Shown one piece after another: positions 24,607 to 32,521 of a stretch of 40,371 bases of DNA (the stretch's first letter is position 1; each line of letters begins with the position of its first letter). This DNA comes from Betaproteobacteria bacterium SCGC AG-212-J23 (GTDB taxonomy: Bacteria > Pseudomonadota > Gammaproteobacteria > Burkholderiales > SG8-39). The stretch spans positions 1-40,371 of the forward strand of contig LSTF01000031.1 in the NCBI GenBank assembly GCA_001644455.1, in the 5' to 3' direction. The notes under the pieces are model-generated. The model ran no database searches. It saw only the letters and a program-made list of their open reading frames with translations, and was not told the origin of the DNA. The translations under genes and the position numbers were made by a program.

Positions 24607-25590
24607 CTACTTCAACGCGTTGATTTTCTCGAGCATGCCCTTCGGCCATTCTTTCGCCTCGTCGGAGGCGAGGTACACCTTCTGCGCGTAGGCGCGGAAG
24701 GCGTTGACGTCGGGCGCGTACACCTCGAGCCCCTGCTTCTTGAATCCGTCCGCCAGCTCCGCTTCTCTCTTCAGGTGCTCGGCCGCGCTCCAGGCGATCG
24801 CCTTGTCGGCCGCCGCCTGGAAGGACTTCTGCTTCGCCGCGCCCATGGCGTTCCATGCCTTGAGGTTCACCGCCAGCAGGTCGTAACCAACCAGGTGCGA
24901 GGTGAGGACGATCTGCGACATCACCTCGTAGAACTTCATGTTCTGCACGTTCGGCAGCGGGTTGTCCTGGCCGTCGATCGCTCCGGTCTGCAGGCCGGTG
25001 TAGGTCTCGGCGTAGGCCATCGGCGTCGGGTTCGCGCCGAGCGAGCGGCCGAGCAGCTGCCAGGCGTCGCCGGGCGGCATGCGCAGCTTGACGCCGGAAA
25101 GGTCGGCCGGCGTGCTGATCTTCTTTTTCGGCTTCAGGCCGACCTGGCGCGTGCCGAAGAACGTCGGCCCGAGAATCTTGATCTTCACCTGCTCCTCGGC
25201 CTCCTTCTTGTATTGCGCGCCGAGCGGGCTCGACCAGAAGTGCGTCAGGTGATTGGCGTCGCGGAACAGATACGCCGAAGTGAGCAGCGACCACGCCGGG
25301 AGCTGCTTGGAGATGTCCTGCGGCGCGATGTTGCCGATCTCCAGGTTGTCGCGCTGCAGGGCGACGAGCTCGGTGCCCTGCTTGAACAGGGACGCGTTGA
25401 AGAAGGTCTCGACGTTGAAATCGCCGCCGACCTCCTTCGCCAGCATGCGCACCATGTCGGCGCGGATGTCCTTGTCCGAGAACACCGCGGCGAAGCGCAG
25501 CGTCGGCTTGGCCTGCGCCCAGGCAGGAATCGCCGCGCTCGCGGCAAGGGCGGCGCCCGCTTGCAGCGCCGTACGTCGGTTCATCTTCAT
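24607..25590 (-). CDS. dctP: TRAP transporter substrate-binding protein, DctP subunit
   Basis: 327 residues. The N-terminus MKMNRRTALQAGAALAASAA has the twin-arginine pattern (NRRTALQ) and a cleavage site near AWAQA, so export by Tat is likely. The mature protein has the DctP fold: LFKQGTELVALQRDNLEIG, the GPTFFGTRQVG region with R148 (the conserved Arg that clamps the ligand carboxylate), LRMPPGDAWQLLGRSLGANP and YTGLQTGAIDGQDNP. The ligand should therefore be an organic acid; quinate or shikimate is suggested by the operon. ATG at 25590 has a GAGGAGAG site and overlaps the tetR stop (ATGA). Confidence 0.94.
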   Translation of the reverse strand: MKMNRRTALQAGAALAASAAIPAWAQAKPTLRFAAVFSDKDIRADMVRMLAKEVGGDFNVETFFNASLFKQGTELVALQRDNLEIGNIAPQDISKQLPAWSLLTSAYLFRDANHLTHFWSSPLGAQYKKEAEEQVKIKILGPTFFGTRQVGLKPKKKISTPADLSGVKLRMPPGDAWQLLGRSLGANPTPMAYAETYTGLQTGAIDGQDNPLPNVQNMKFYEVMSQIVLTSHLVGYDLLAVNLKAWNAMGAAKQKSFQAAADKAIAWSAAEHLKREAELADGFKKQGLEVYAPDVNAFRAYAQKVYLASDEAKEWPKGMLEKINALK

Positions 25591-26219
25591 GGTGCTTCTC
25601 TCCTCTGTAAGTAGCTGACGATGACTTCGGTGACCATTTCACGCCGCCCGGCGAGATTTCCCTTCGCGCCCATCTCGCGCTGGAAGATCGCGCCGAACGT
25701 GTACTGGTTGGTGACATTGAACATGCCGAGCGCGGCGATCGCCTTGTGCACCTCGACCGGGTCGATATCGCGGCGGAACACGCCCTGCTTCTGCCCGCGG
25801 GCGATGACGTCGGCCAAGCGGTCGATGATCGGCCGGTTGAGGGTGCGCATCGCGCGCGACTTGCGCAAGTGCTGGCCGCGCGCCTGGTTCTCCGCCACCA
25901 CCAGGCGGACGAACCCCTCGTGCTCGACGTAGTAGTTGTAGGTGAACTCGACGATGCGGCGCACCGCGTCGACCGGGGGCAGGTGGTCGAGGTCGAGCTC
26001 GCTCTCGGCGTCGCGGATCTCGGCGTACACCTGCTCCAGCACTGCGATGTAGAGCTTCTCCTTGCTGCCGAAGTAGTAGTTGATCAGCGCCCGGGTGGTA
26101 TGGGTGCGCGCGGCGATGGCATCCATGCTCGCGCCCTTGAAGCCGCGCGAGGCGAACTCGTCGATCGCCGCCTCCACGATGCGCGCCCGATTCGCCTCCG
26201 GCGCCTTCGGCTTGCGCAT
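25587..26219 (-). CDS. TetR-family regulator of the shikimate/TRAP locus
   Basis: 210 residues from the preferred start. The helix-turn-helix region is RIVEAAIDEFASRGFKGASM followed by AIAARTHTTRALINYYFGSK, classic TetR. The C-terminal ligand domain includes a stretch resembling RutR-type regulators (EHEGFVRLVVAENQARGQHL). ATG 26219 begins MRKPKAPEANRAR; an upstream in-frame ATG at 26261 would add 14 residues coded by low-GC, rare codons that look like promoter DNA. It is the first gene of the operon that continues into dctP (4-bp overlap) and lies divergent from the HPPD-like gene, so it probably controls both directions. Effector likely a pathway acid; inferred. Confidence 0.87.
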   Translation of the reverse strand: MRKPKAPEANRARIVEAAIDEFASRGFKGASMDAIAARTHTTRALINYYFGSKEKLYIAVLEQVYAEIRDAESELDLDHLPPVDAVRRIVEFTYNYYVEHEGFVRLVVAENQARGQHLRKSRAMRTLNRPIIDRLADVIARGQKQGVFRRDIDPVEVHKAIAALGMFNVTNQYTFGAIFQREMGAKGNLAGRREMVTEVIVSYLQRREAP

Positions 26220-26248
26220 CGCGGCCGACCGCGGCGCCTCCACTCTTG

Positions 26249-26274
26249 AAATTAACGACATCGCAAGGTAATTT
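26249..26274. promoter_or_regulatory. AT-rich divergent control region with inverted repeat (candidate TetR operator)
   Basis: The space between tetR and the HPPD-like gene is markedly AT-rich against its surroundings. AAATTA (26249-26254) and TAATTT (26269-26274) form a 6-bp inverted repeat with a 14-bp gap. Both divergent promoters must lie around here. TetR proteins bind palindromes of about this overall size, but arm symmetry outside the six bases is poor. Confidence 0.35.
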
Positions 26275-26292
26275 AACAGGCTCGCTAATTCC

Positions 26293-27141
26293 ATGGCAAC
26301 CCCCGAACCGCTCCCCGAGCCGTCCAACCCCATCGGTATCGATGGCCTGGAGTTCGTCGAATACGCGACCTCCAAGCCGCAGGAGTTCGGCGCGCTGCTG
26401 CAGAAGATGGGCTTCGCCGCGGTGGCGCGCCACCGCTCGCGGGAGGTGATGCTCTACCGCCAGGGGGCCATGAACCTGGTGGTGAATTCGAACGACGCGG
26501 CGGGCGCCACGCCGGTGCTGTCGGCGATGGCGCTGCGCGTGCGCGACGCGGCGTTCGCCCACAAGCACTCGCTCGACCTCGGCGCCTGGGACATGCCGAC
26601 CCGCGCCTCGGCGATGGAGCTCAATATCCCCGGCATCCACGGCGTCGGCGAGAGCCTCATCTACTTCGTCGACCGCTATAAGGACTTCTCGATCTACGAC
26701 GTGGACTTCGTCTTCCTCAACGAGACGAACAGGAACCCGCCGCCGCTGTCAGGCCTGCACTGGTTCGGCGTGGTGCAGGCGATCCACAACGACCGCACCG
26801 CGGACTGGCGCGACTTCTACGAGAACCTGTTCGGCTTCACCGAGCTGCCGCGCGGCCAGTACTTCGGCGTGCTGCCCAAGGGCACGCTGCTCGAGAGCCC
26901 GTGCCGCAAGTTCTACCTGCAATTGATCGAGCCGCCGCCGGGCTCGGAAGAAATCCACTGGGAGGAAGGGCTGGTGCGCGTCGGCCTCGGCGCGCCCGAC
27001 ATTCCGGACGCCACGCGCGCGCTGAAGGAGCGCGGCATCGTCTTCATCGACCGCGGCTCGGTGCAGCCGAGCGACAAGGGCGCGCTGACGCAGGTGTACC
27101 TCGGCGGCGTCACCTTCGAGCTGGTCGTGAGCCACCTGTGA
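26293..27141 (+). CDS. HPPD-like protein, counterpart of the QuiC1 C-terminal domain
   Basis: 282 residues with two vicinal-oxygen-chelate halves, similar to 4-hydroxyphenylpyruvate dioxygenase and to the C-terminal part of fused 3-dehydroshikimate dehydratase QuiC1. First half: GIDGLEFVEYATSKPQEFG, ARHRSREVMLYRQGAMNLVV and SLIYFVDRY. Second half: LHWFGVVQ (H156), then EEGLVRVGL, then VTFELV (E276). The 2-His-1-Glu iron site of true HPPD is incomplete, because the second His is R229; a dioxygenase is therefore unlikely. It is coupled to the TIM-barrel dehydratase gene by a GTGA overlap, which supports a split QuiC1 working as two polypeptides. ATG at 26293 has no strong ribosome-binding site. 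Confidence 0.85.
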   Translation: MATPEPLPEPSNPIGIDGLEFVEYATSKPQEFGALLQKMGFAAVARHRSREVMLYRQGAMNLVVNSNDAAGATPVLSAMALRVRDAAFAHKHSLDLGAWDMPTRASAMELNIPGIHGVGESLIYFVDRYKDFSIYDVDFVFLNETNRNPPPLSGLHWFGVVQAIHNDRTADWRDFYENLFGFTELPRGQYFGVLPKGTLLESPCRKFYLQLIEPPPGSEEIHWEEGLVRVGLGAPDIPDATRALKERGIVFIDRGSVQPSDKGALTQVYLGGVTFELVVSHL

Positions 27142-28025
27142 ATCTCGATCACTTCGGGATGGACACCATCACCCAGGCAGGGACGCTGGAAGCGAAGCTC
27201 GCCTCGATCCGCGCCGCCGCTTTCACGCAGGTGATGCTCAACGCCACGGACATCGTCGGCCATCCCGGCGGCGAGGCGGCGGCCGTCGCCGCGGTACGCT
27301 CGAGCGGCCTGCGCGTCACCGGCTTCCAGGTGCTGCGCGACTTCGAGGGGCTGTCCGGGCACCTGCACGCCTACAAGGTGGACATCGCGAAGAGCATGCT
27401 CAAAATGTGCCGCGCGCTCGGCTCGCGCGTCCTGCTCGCCTGCTCGTCCAGCTCGGCGCACGCCTCCGGCGAGCCCGAGGCCCTGAAGAGGGACCTGCAG
27501 AAGCTCGCCATGCTCGCCCTGCCGCTCGGCATCCGCGTCGCCTACGAGGCGCTTTCCTGGGGCCGGCACGTCAACCTGCTCACGCAGGCGTGGGAGATCG
27601 TCCAGGACGCCGACCGCTCGAACCTCGGCCTGTGCGTCGACTCGTATCACGCGATCGCCAACGGCGGAGAAATCGGCGCGGCGAAAGAGATCGATCCCCG
27701 CAAAGTGTTCCTGGTGCAGCTCTCCGATTTCCTGTGGCAGGAAACGCGCTCGCCGCAGGACCGCATGGAAACCGCGCGCCACTACCGCGTCTTCCCGGGC
27801 GAAGGCGTGCACAGCGAGCAGGTCGTCGAATTGGTGCGCATCCTCGACGGCAACGGCTATCGCGGCGACTACAGCTTCGAGGTCTTCAACGACGACTATC
27901 GGCAGATTCCGCTCGCCACCGTCGCCGAGCGGGCGCGCCGCTCGGTCAAGTGGATCACCGGCCGAATCGGCCGGCGGACACTTCCAGCCTCCGGCTATAG
28001 AGCGACATCGAATAGCAGAAGATGA
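27138..28025 (+). CDS. 3-Dehydroshikimate dehydratase, QuiC1-type TIM barrel
   Basis: 295 residues, matching in my reading the N-terminal catalytic domain of QuiC1, which dehydrates 3-dehydroshikimate to protocatechuate. Diagnostic segments: FQVLRDFEG, VAYEALSWGRHVN (metal ligand E137, with R143 and H144), LGLCVDSYHAI (D168, H171), FLVQLSD (Q194), RHYRVFPGEG and YSFEVFNDDYR (E248). GTG at 27138 overlaps the HPPD-like stop. The barrel should end near residue 275; the last 20 or so residues are basic and poorly conserved, and their codons overlap the converging permease gene by 71 bp. The tail may have arisen by loss of an earlier stop. Confidence 0.87.
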   Translation: MNLDHFGMDTITQAGTLEAKLASIRAAAFTQVMLNATDIVGHPGGEAAAVAAVRSSGLRVTGFQVLRDFEGLSGHLHAYKVDIAKSMLKMCRALGSRVLLACSSSSAHASGEPEALKRDLQKLAMLALPLGIRVAYEALSWGRHVNLLTQAWEIVQDADRSNLGLCVDSYHAIANGGEIGAAKEIDPRKVFLVQLSDFLWQETRSPQDRMETARHYRVFPGEGVHSEQVVELVRILDGNGYRGDYSFEVFNDDYRQIPLATVAERARRSVKWITGRIGRRTLPASGYRATSNSRR

Positions 28026-28944
28026 AATACGCGGCCGCGGCGAAGAGATAGGCCTCGACGCCGAATCCGGTCCACGCCGGGTCGCTGAGCGATACCTTGA
28101 TCGTCGACAGCAGGTCGAACAGGCCGATGATCAGCACCAGCGACGTGTCCTTGAAAAAGCCGATGCAGGTGTTGACCAGCGGCGGCACGGCGATGCGCAA
28201 TGCTTGCGGCAGGATGATCCAAGAAGTGGATTGAAAGTAGTTCAATCCAAGGGCATCCGCAGCTTCGTACTGGTGCCCGGGAATCGCCTGCAGCCCGCCC
28301 CTCACCGCCTCGGCGAGGTACGCCGCGGCAAACAGGATCAGGGCGATCTGCGCGCGCAGCAGCTTGTCGACGGACACTCCCGCCGGCAGGAAAAGCGGCA
28401 GCATCACCGAAGCCATGAACAGCACGCTGATCAGCGGCACGCCGCGGATCAGCTCGATGTACGCGACGCACAGCGCGCGCACGAGCGGCAAGGTGGATCG
28501 CCTTCCAAGCGCAAGGAGAATCGATAAGGGAAAGGCGAACGCGAGACCGAAGGTGGTGAGAAGCAAAGTGAGAATCAACCCGCCCCAGCGTTCGTTCTCC
28601 ACGTACGGCAGGCCGAACACGCCGCCCCACATGAGGACGCCAATGGAAATGAGGCCGAGAATCCAGGCGGGAATCAGCCACCAGCGCCGGACAACGGCGG
28701 TCAGGATCCAGAGGGCGACGAGAAGCACGCTGGACAGGGCTGGCCGCCAATGCTCCTCGTACGGATAGGTGCCGAAGGCGATCAGGCGATGCTTCTCGAC
28801 GATGAACCCCCAGCACGCGCCGCTCGCAGCGCGGCAGGCCTGCGGGTCGGGCTGCCACACCGCCCGCACGAGAGCCCAGCCCACGAACTTCCATCCCCAA
28901 TAGCAAATCAGGATGAACAGAAAAAGATTCAGGATCTTTTTCAT
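27955..28944 (-). CDS. Amino-acid ABC transporter permease, AapM/HisM type
   Basis: 329-residue inner-membrane permease. The N-terminal hydrophobic segment and a long periplasmic stretch (about 30-80) are typical of the larger AapM-type subunit. The transport domain spans about 130-325, with ERWGGLILTLLLTTFGLAFA, then the YLAEAVRGGLQAIPGHQYEA part of the EAA loop and ALGLNYFQSTSWIILPQALR, the ATPase contact. ATG at 28944 overlaps the stop of the partner permease gene (ATGA). The 3' end is antisense to the end of the dehydratase gene for 71 bp. No ATPase gene follows, unlike the usual aapJQMP order. Confidence 0.9.
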   Translation of the reverse strand: MKKILNLFLFILICYWGWKFVGWALVRAVWQPDPQACRAASGACWGFIVEKHRLIAFGTYPYEEHWRPALSSVLLVALWILTAVVRRWWLIPAWILGLISIGVLMWGGVFGLPYVENERWGGLILTLLLTTFGLAFAFPLSILLALGRRSTLPLVRALCVAYIELIRGVPLISVLFMASVMLPLFLPAGVSVDKLLRAQIALILFAAAYLAEAVRGGLQAIPGHQYEAADALGLNYFQSTSWIILPQALRIAVPPLVNTCIGFFKDTSLVLIIGLFDLLSTIKVSLSDPAWTGFGVEAYLFAAAAYFIFCYSMSLYSRRLEVSAGRFGR

Positions 28945-29879
28945 CGCAGCCGGGCGTTGTAGCGGTTCATCAGCGCCGAGATCGCCAGGCTGATCGTCAG
29001 GTACACCGCCATGATGATCGTCACGCCTTCGATCGCCTGCCCGGTCTGGTTGATGGTGGTGTTGGCGATCGAGACGAGATCCGGATAGCCGATCGCCACC
29101 GCGAGCGAGCTGTTCTTGGTGAGGTTGAGGTACTGGCTGGTGAGCGGCGGCACGATGATGCGCATCGCCTGCGGCGCGACGACATAGCGCAGCACGTCGC
29201 GCCGTTCCAGGCCGAGGGCCTGCGCCGCGTGCCACTGGTCGCGCCGCACTGCGAGCACGCCGGCGCGCACGATCTCGGCGATGAACGCCGCGGTGTAGAG
29301 CGAAAGGCCGATCAGCAGCGCCGCGAATTCCGGCGAGAGCGCGCCGCCGCCGGCGAAGTTGAAGCCCTGCAGCTCCGGCACGCCGCCGAAGGTCGGGAAG
29401 AAGAGCCCGCGGTTGGTGAGGAACACGCCGGGCAGCGGCGAGAGCGCCTCGCGCGGCGCCGGCAACCCTTCGGTGATGAGCGCGTACCAGAAGAAGAGCT
29501 GCACCAGCAGCGGCACGTTGCGCAGAAGCTCGACATAACAGGACGACAGACCGGCGAGGAGTCGATTCCCCGACAGGCGAAAAAGGCCGATCGCGGTGCC
29601 GAGCACCGTCGCGGCGACGATGCCCAAAACCGCGACCTTGAAGGTGTTGGCCAGGCCGACCAGCAGCGCCCGGAAGTAGCTGTCGGCCGCGCCGTAGGCG
29701 AAGGCCGACTCGCCGATCTCGAACCCCGCCTCGTGCCACAGAAATGCGAAACCGCTCGCGATGCGACGCGCCTCGAGATTGGCGAGCGTGTTAAATAGCA
29801 GGTAAGCAGCCGCGGCGATGACCAGCGCGGCCGCGAGCGCCTGAACCGCCAATTGTTTCGTCTTGGGATGAACCGCCAT
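28941..29879 (-). CDS. Amino-acid ABC transporter permease, AapQ/HisQ type
   Basis: 312 residues. An N-terminal membrane anchor (about 11-30) precedes a periplasmic segment and the transport domain: YFRALLVGLANTFKVAVLGI, SSCYVELLRNVPLLVQLFFW and the EAA loop RRDQWHAAQALGLERRDVLR ending in VAPQAMRIIVPPLTSQYLN. Together with AapM it should form a heterodimeric channel for L-amino acids. ATG 29879-29877 shares two bases with the ATG of the divergent cyclase gene (CATG), leaving no separate promoter space. The binding protein gene is 4.4 kb upstream. Confidence 0.9.
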   Translation of the reverse strand: MAVHPKTKQLAVQALAAALVIAAAAYLLFNTLANLEARRIASGFAFLWHEAGFEIGESAFAYGAADSYFRALLVGLANTFKVAVLGIVAATVLGTAIGLFRLSGNRLLAGLSSCYVELLRNVPLLVQLFFWYALITEGLPAPREALSPLPGVFLTNRGLFFPTFGGVPELQGFNFAGGGALSPEFAALLIGLSLYTAAFIAEIVRAGVLAVRRDQWHAAQALGLERRDVLRYVVAPQAMRIIVPPLTSQYLNLTKNSSLAVAIGYPDLVSIANTTINQTGQAIEGVTIIMAVYLTISLAISALMNRYNARLR

Positions 29880-30849
29880 GACCGCCCGTAAGCTTACCCG
29901 CCAGGACCTGCGCGACGCCGCCGAGAAATACAAGAACTGGGGCAAGTGGGGACCGAAGGACGAAATCGGCACGCTCAATTTCACGCAGCCCGAAGACATC
30001 GTCGCCGCGGCGCGCCTGGTGAAGAAAGGCAAGGTGATCTCCCTCGCGCTCAACTTCGACCAGCACGGGCCGCAGGGCGCGAAGAGCAAGTACCCGGCGA
30101 TGGGCCGCATCAACCCCGTGCACACCATGCTGCGCACCGGCACCGACGCCTACGCTGGCGTGCTCGACCACCGCGGCATTCGCGCCGCCGACGACATGGT
30201 GGTCATGCCCCTGCAATGCGGCACGCAGTGGGACGGCCTCGGCCACATCTTCTACGAGAACTCCATGTGGAACGGCTACGACTGCCGCGAAGTCACGTCA
30301 AACGGCGCGCAGAAATGCGGCATCGAGAAGACCAAGAACCGGATGGTCGGCCGCGGCGTATTCCTCGACGTGGCGCGCGCGCTCGGCAAGAAATGGCTGG
30401 ACGACGGCTATCCGATCACCATTGCCGATCTCGACAAGACCGCGAAGATGCAGAACGTCACCGTGAAGCGCGGCGACTTCGTCGTCGTCCGCACCGGGCA
30501 GATGGAAGCGAAGCTCGAGGCGGGAAGCTGGGACGGCTATCCCGGCGGCGATGCGCCGGGCTTCTCCTTCGAGACGCTGGAGTGGATCAAGCGCACCGAG
30601 CTCGCCGCGCTCGCTTCCGACACCTGGGGCTGCGAAGTGCGGCCGAACGAATCCGAGCAGGGCATCAACCAGCCCTGGCACTGGATCACCATTCCGATCA
30701 TGGGCATGACGATGGGCGAGATCTTTTACGTCAAGGAGCTCGCCGAGGATTGCGCCGCCGACAAGACCTACGAATTCCTTTTCGTCGCCCCCGCGATCCC
30801 GATCACCGGCGCGGTCGGCTCGCCGACCAATCCGCTGGCGATCAAATGA
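29878..30849 (+). CDS. Cyclase-family (kynurenine formamidase-like) hydrolase
   Basis: 323 residues of the cyclase family, which includes kynurenine formamidase and isatin hydrolase, enzymes that open amide bonds using Mn or Zn. Canonical members have HxGTHxDxPxH; here the motif reads QCGTQWDGLGH (113-123), so two His ligands are Gln (Q113, Q117) while D119 and H123 remain. Other family features: GRGVFLDVARALG, KRGDFVVVRTGQ and ALASDTWGCEVRPNE. The substitution defines a separate subgroup, and its metal and substrate are uncertain. No signal peptide. It is translationally coupled to the next gene (ATGA) and shares its start region with aapQ. Confidence 0.83.
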   Translation: MTARKLTRQDLRDAAEKYKNWGKWGPKDEIGTLNFTQPEDIVAAARLVKKGKVISLALNFDQHGPQGAKSKYPAMGRINPVHTMLRTGTDAYAGVLDHRGIRAADDMVVMPLQCGTQWDGLGHIFYENSMWNGYDCREVTSNGAQKCGIEKTKNRMVGRGVFLDVARALGKKWLDDGYPITIADLDKTAKMQNVTVKRGDFVVVRTGQMEAKLEAGSWDGYPGGDAPGFSFETLEWIKRTELAALASDTWGCEVRPNESEQGINQPWHWITIPIMGMTMGEIFYVKELAEDCAADKTYEFLFVAPAIPITGAVGSPTNPLAIK

Positions 30850-32513
30850 AGCTCACCGGCGCGCAGCTGCTCGCGGACATGCTGGCGGGCTACGGCGTGT
30901 CGCACGTCTTCATGGTGCCGGCGGTCCTGCGCCGCACGTTCGCCGAAATGGAGCGAAGAACGCAGATCAGGAGACTCCACTGCCACGGCGAGAAAGCCGC
31001 TGCGTATATGGCCGACGGCTACGCGCGCGCTTCCGGAAAGCCCGGCATCTGCATGGCGCAGGTCGTCGGCGCGCTCAATCTCGCGGCCGGCCTGCGCGAC
31101 GCCTATCTCGCCCACTCGCCGGTGATCGCCTTCACTGGCGGCCGCGACGCGAAGACCAAGTTCCGCAAGGTCTACCAGGAAATCGACGACGTACCGGCGT
31201 TCGAGCCGGTGACGAAGTGGAACGCCACCGTCGACGCGGTCGAGCGCTTCCCTGACATGGTGCGCCAGGCGTTCCGCGTCGCCACTTCCGGCGCGCCGGG
31301 CCCGGTGCACCTGCAGTTCCGCGGCAACGAAGGCCAGGTCGACCAGGAAGAAGCGGACATGGAGCCGCTGGTGGAAACCCAGTTCTCGCGCGTTCCACCG
31401 TTCAGGCCGCGACCCGACGAAGCAGAGCTGAAAAGGTTGCTTGGTTTTCTCGAAAAGGCGGAACGACCGGTCATCGTCGCCGGCGGCGGTGTACGCGCCT
31501 CTGGCGCCGGCGCGGAGCTCGTCGCCCTTGCCGAGGCGCTGTCGATTCCGGTCGCGACCTCGCTCAACGGCAAGGACTGTATCCCCGGCACGCATCCGCT
31601 CAACGTCGGCGTGGTCGGCAGCTATTCGCGCGAAAGCGCCAACCGCATCGTCGCGCGCGCCGACCTCGTCTGCTTCATCGGCACGTCGGCCGGCGGCATG
31701 ACGACGCACGCCTGGGCAGTGCCGAAGATCGGCGTGCCCACGGTGCAGATCGACATCGAGCCGGAGACGATCGGCCGCAACTATCCGCTCAAGGCCGGGG
31801 TCCTGGGCGATGCCAGGACCACGCTCGCCCTTCTCCTGACGATGGCGAAGCGGCAGGAGCGCAAAGCCTGGATCGACCAGGTGAAAAAAATCTGCGATGA
31901 GTGGCGGGACAAGTACAAGGCGGCCCTCGCCTCCGACGCCTCGCCGGTCCGTCCGGAAAGGATCTGCGCCGAGCTCTCGCGCCACGTGCCCGACGACGCG
32001 ATCGTGCTGTCCGACACCGGCCACGCCGGAATGTGGATGGGCGGCATGTACGACACCCGCGCGCTCTCGCAGAGCTTCATCCGCAGCGCCGGGCATCTCG
32101 GCTGGGCGTTCCCCGCCGGCCTGGGTGCGAAGTGCGCGGCGCCCGGCCGGCCGGTGGTCACGTTCACCGGCGACGCCGGACTCTGGTATCACATCGGCGA
32201 GATCGAGACGGCGGTGCGCTGGAATATCGCCGCCGTCACGGTGGTCAACAACAACTCGAGCGGCAACCAGTCGAAGCGCGGCTTCGACCGCGCCTACGGC
32301 GGCGAGCAGACCGCGAAAGGGCGCGAGCTGTGGACGTACACTAGCGTCGACTTCGCGCGCGTCGCGAGCGATATCGGCGCGTTGGGAATTCGCGTTGAAA
32401 AGCCCGATGAGATGAAGGCCGCCCTGGAAAAAGCACTGGCCAGCAAGCGCCCGGCGATCATCGACGTCGTCACCGACATCGAAGCGATCGCGCCCGCCGC
32501 GGTCAGCGAATAG
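30846..32513 (+). CDS. Thiamine-diphosphate-dependent enzyme (acetolactate synthase / 2-oxoacid decarboxylase-like)
   Basis: 555 residues with the three-domain ThDP layout. The PYR domain has GVSHVFMVPA and LHCHGEKAAAYMADGYARASG, with E49 as the cofactor-activating Glu. The central domain includes ERPVIVAGGGVRASGAG. The PP domain has the metal/diphosphate motif GDAGLW (442-447) ending in NNN (468-470), a variant of GDG-x(n)-NN. It lacks features that would fix it as acetolactate synthase, and in this catabolic setting it is better viewed as a 2-oxoacid decarboxylase or C-C lyase. It lies between the cyclase-type hydrolase (4-bp overlap) and a Bug receptor (8-bp gap), suggesting uptake, ring or amide opening, then C-C cleavage. 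Confidence 0.87.
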   Translation: MKLTGAQLLADMLAGYGVSHVFMVPAVLRRTFAEMERRTQIRRLHCHGEKAAAYMADGYARASGKPGICMAQVVGALNLAAGLRDAYLAHSPVIAFTGGRDAKTKFRKVYQEIDDVPAFEPVTKWNATVDAVERFPDMVRQAFRVATSGAPGPVHLQFRGNEGQVDQEEADMEPLVETQFSRVPPFRPRPDEAELKRLLGFLEKAERPVIVAGGGVRASGAGAELVALAEALSIPVATSLNGKDCIPGTHPLNVGVVGSYSRESANRIVARADLVCFIGTSAGGMTTHAWAVPKIGVPTVQIDIEPETIGRNYPLKAGVLGDARTTLALLLTMAKRQERKAWIDQVKKICDEWRDKYKAALASDASPVRPERICAELSRHVPDDAIVLSDTGHAGMWMGGMYDTRALSQSFIRSAGHLGWAFPAGLGAKCAAPGRPVVTFTGDAGLWYHIGEIETAVRWNIAAVTVVNNNSSGNQSKRGFDRAYGGEQTAKGRELWTYTSVDFARVASDIGALGIRVEKPDEMKAALEKALASKRPAIIDVVTDIEAIAPAAVSE

Positions 32514-32521
32514 GAGGAGCC

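Noticed and set aside
26220-26375. Extended N-terminus for the TetR regulator (in-frame ATGs at 26375, 26291 and 26261)
   Set aside because: The two upstream ATGs run into the divergent HPPD-like gene, and the ATG at 26261 adds rare-codon, AT-rich sequence that looks like promoter; 26261 remains possible.
26293-27141. True 4-hydroxyphenylpyruvate dioxygenase
   Set aside because: Second iron-ligand His is Arg and the gene is coupled to a QuiC1-type dehydratase.
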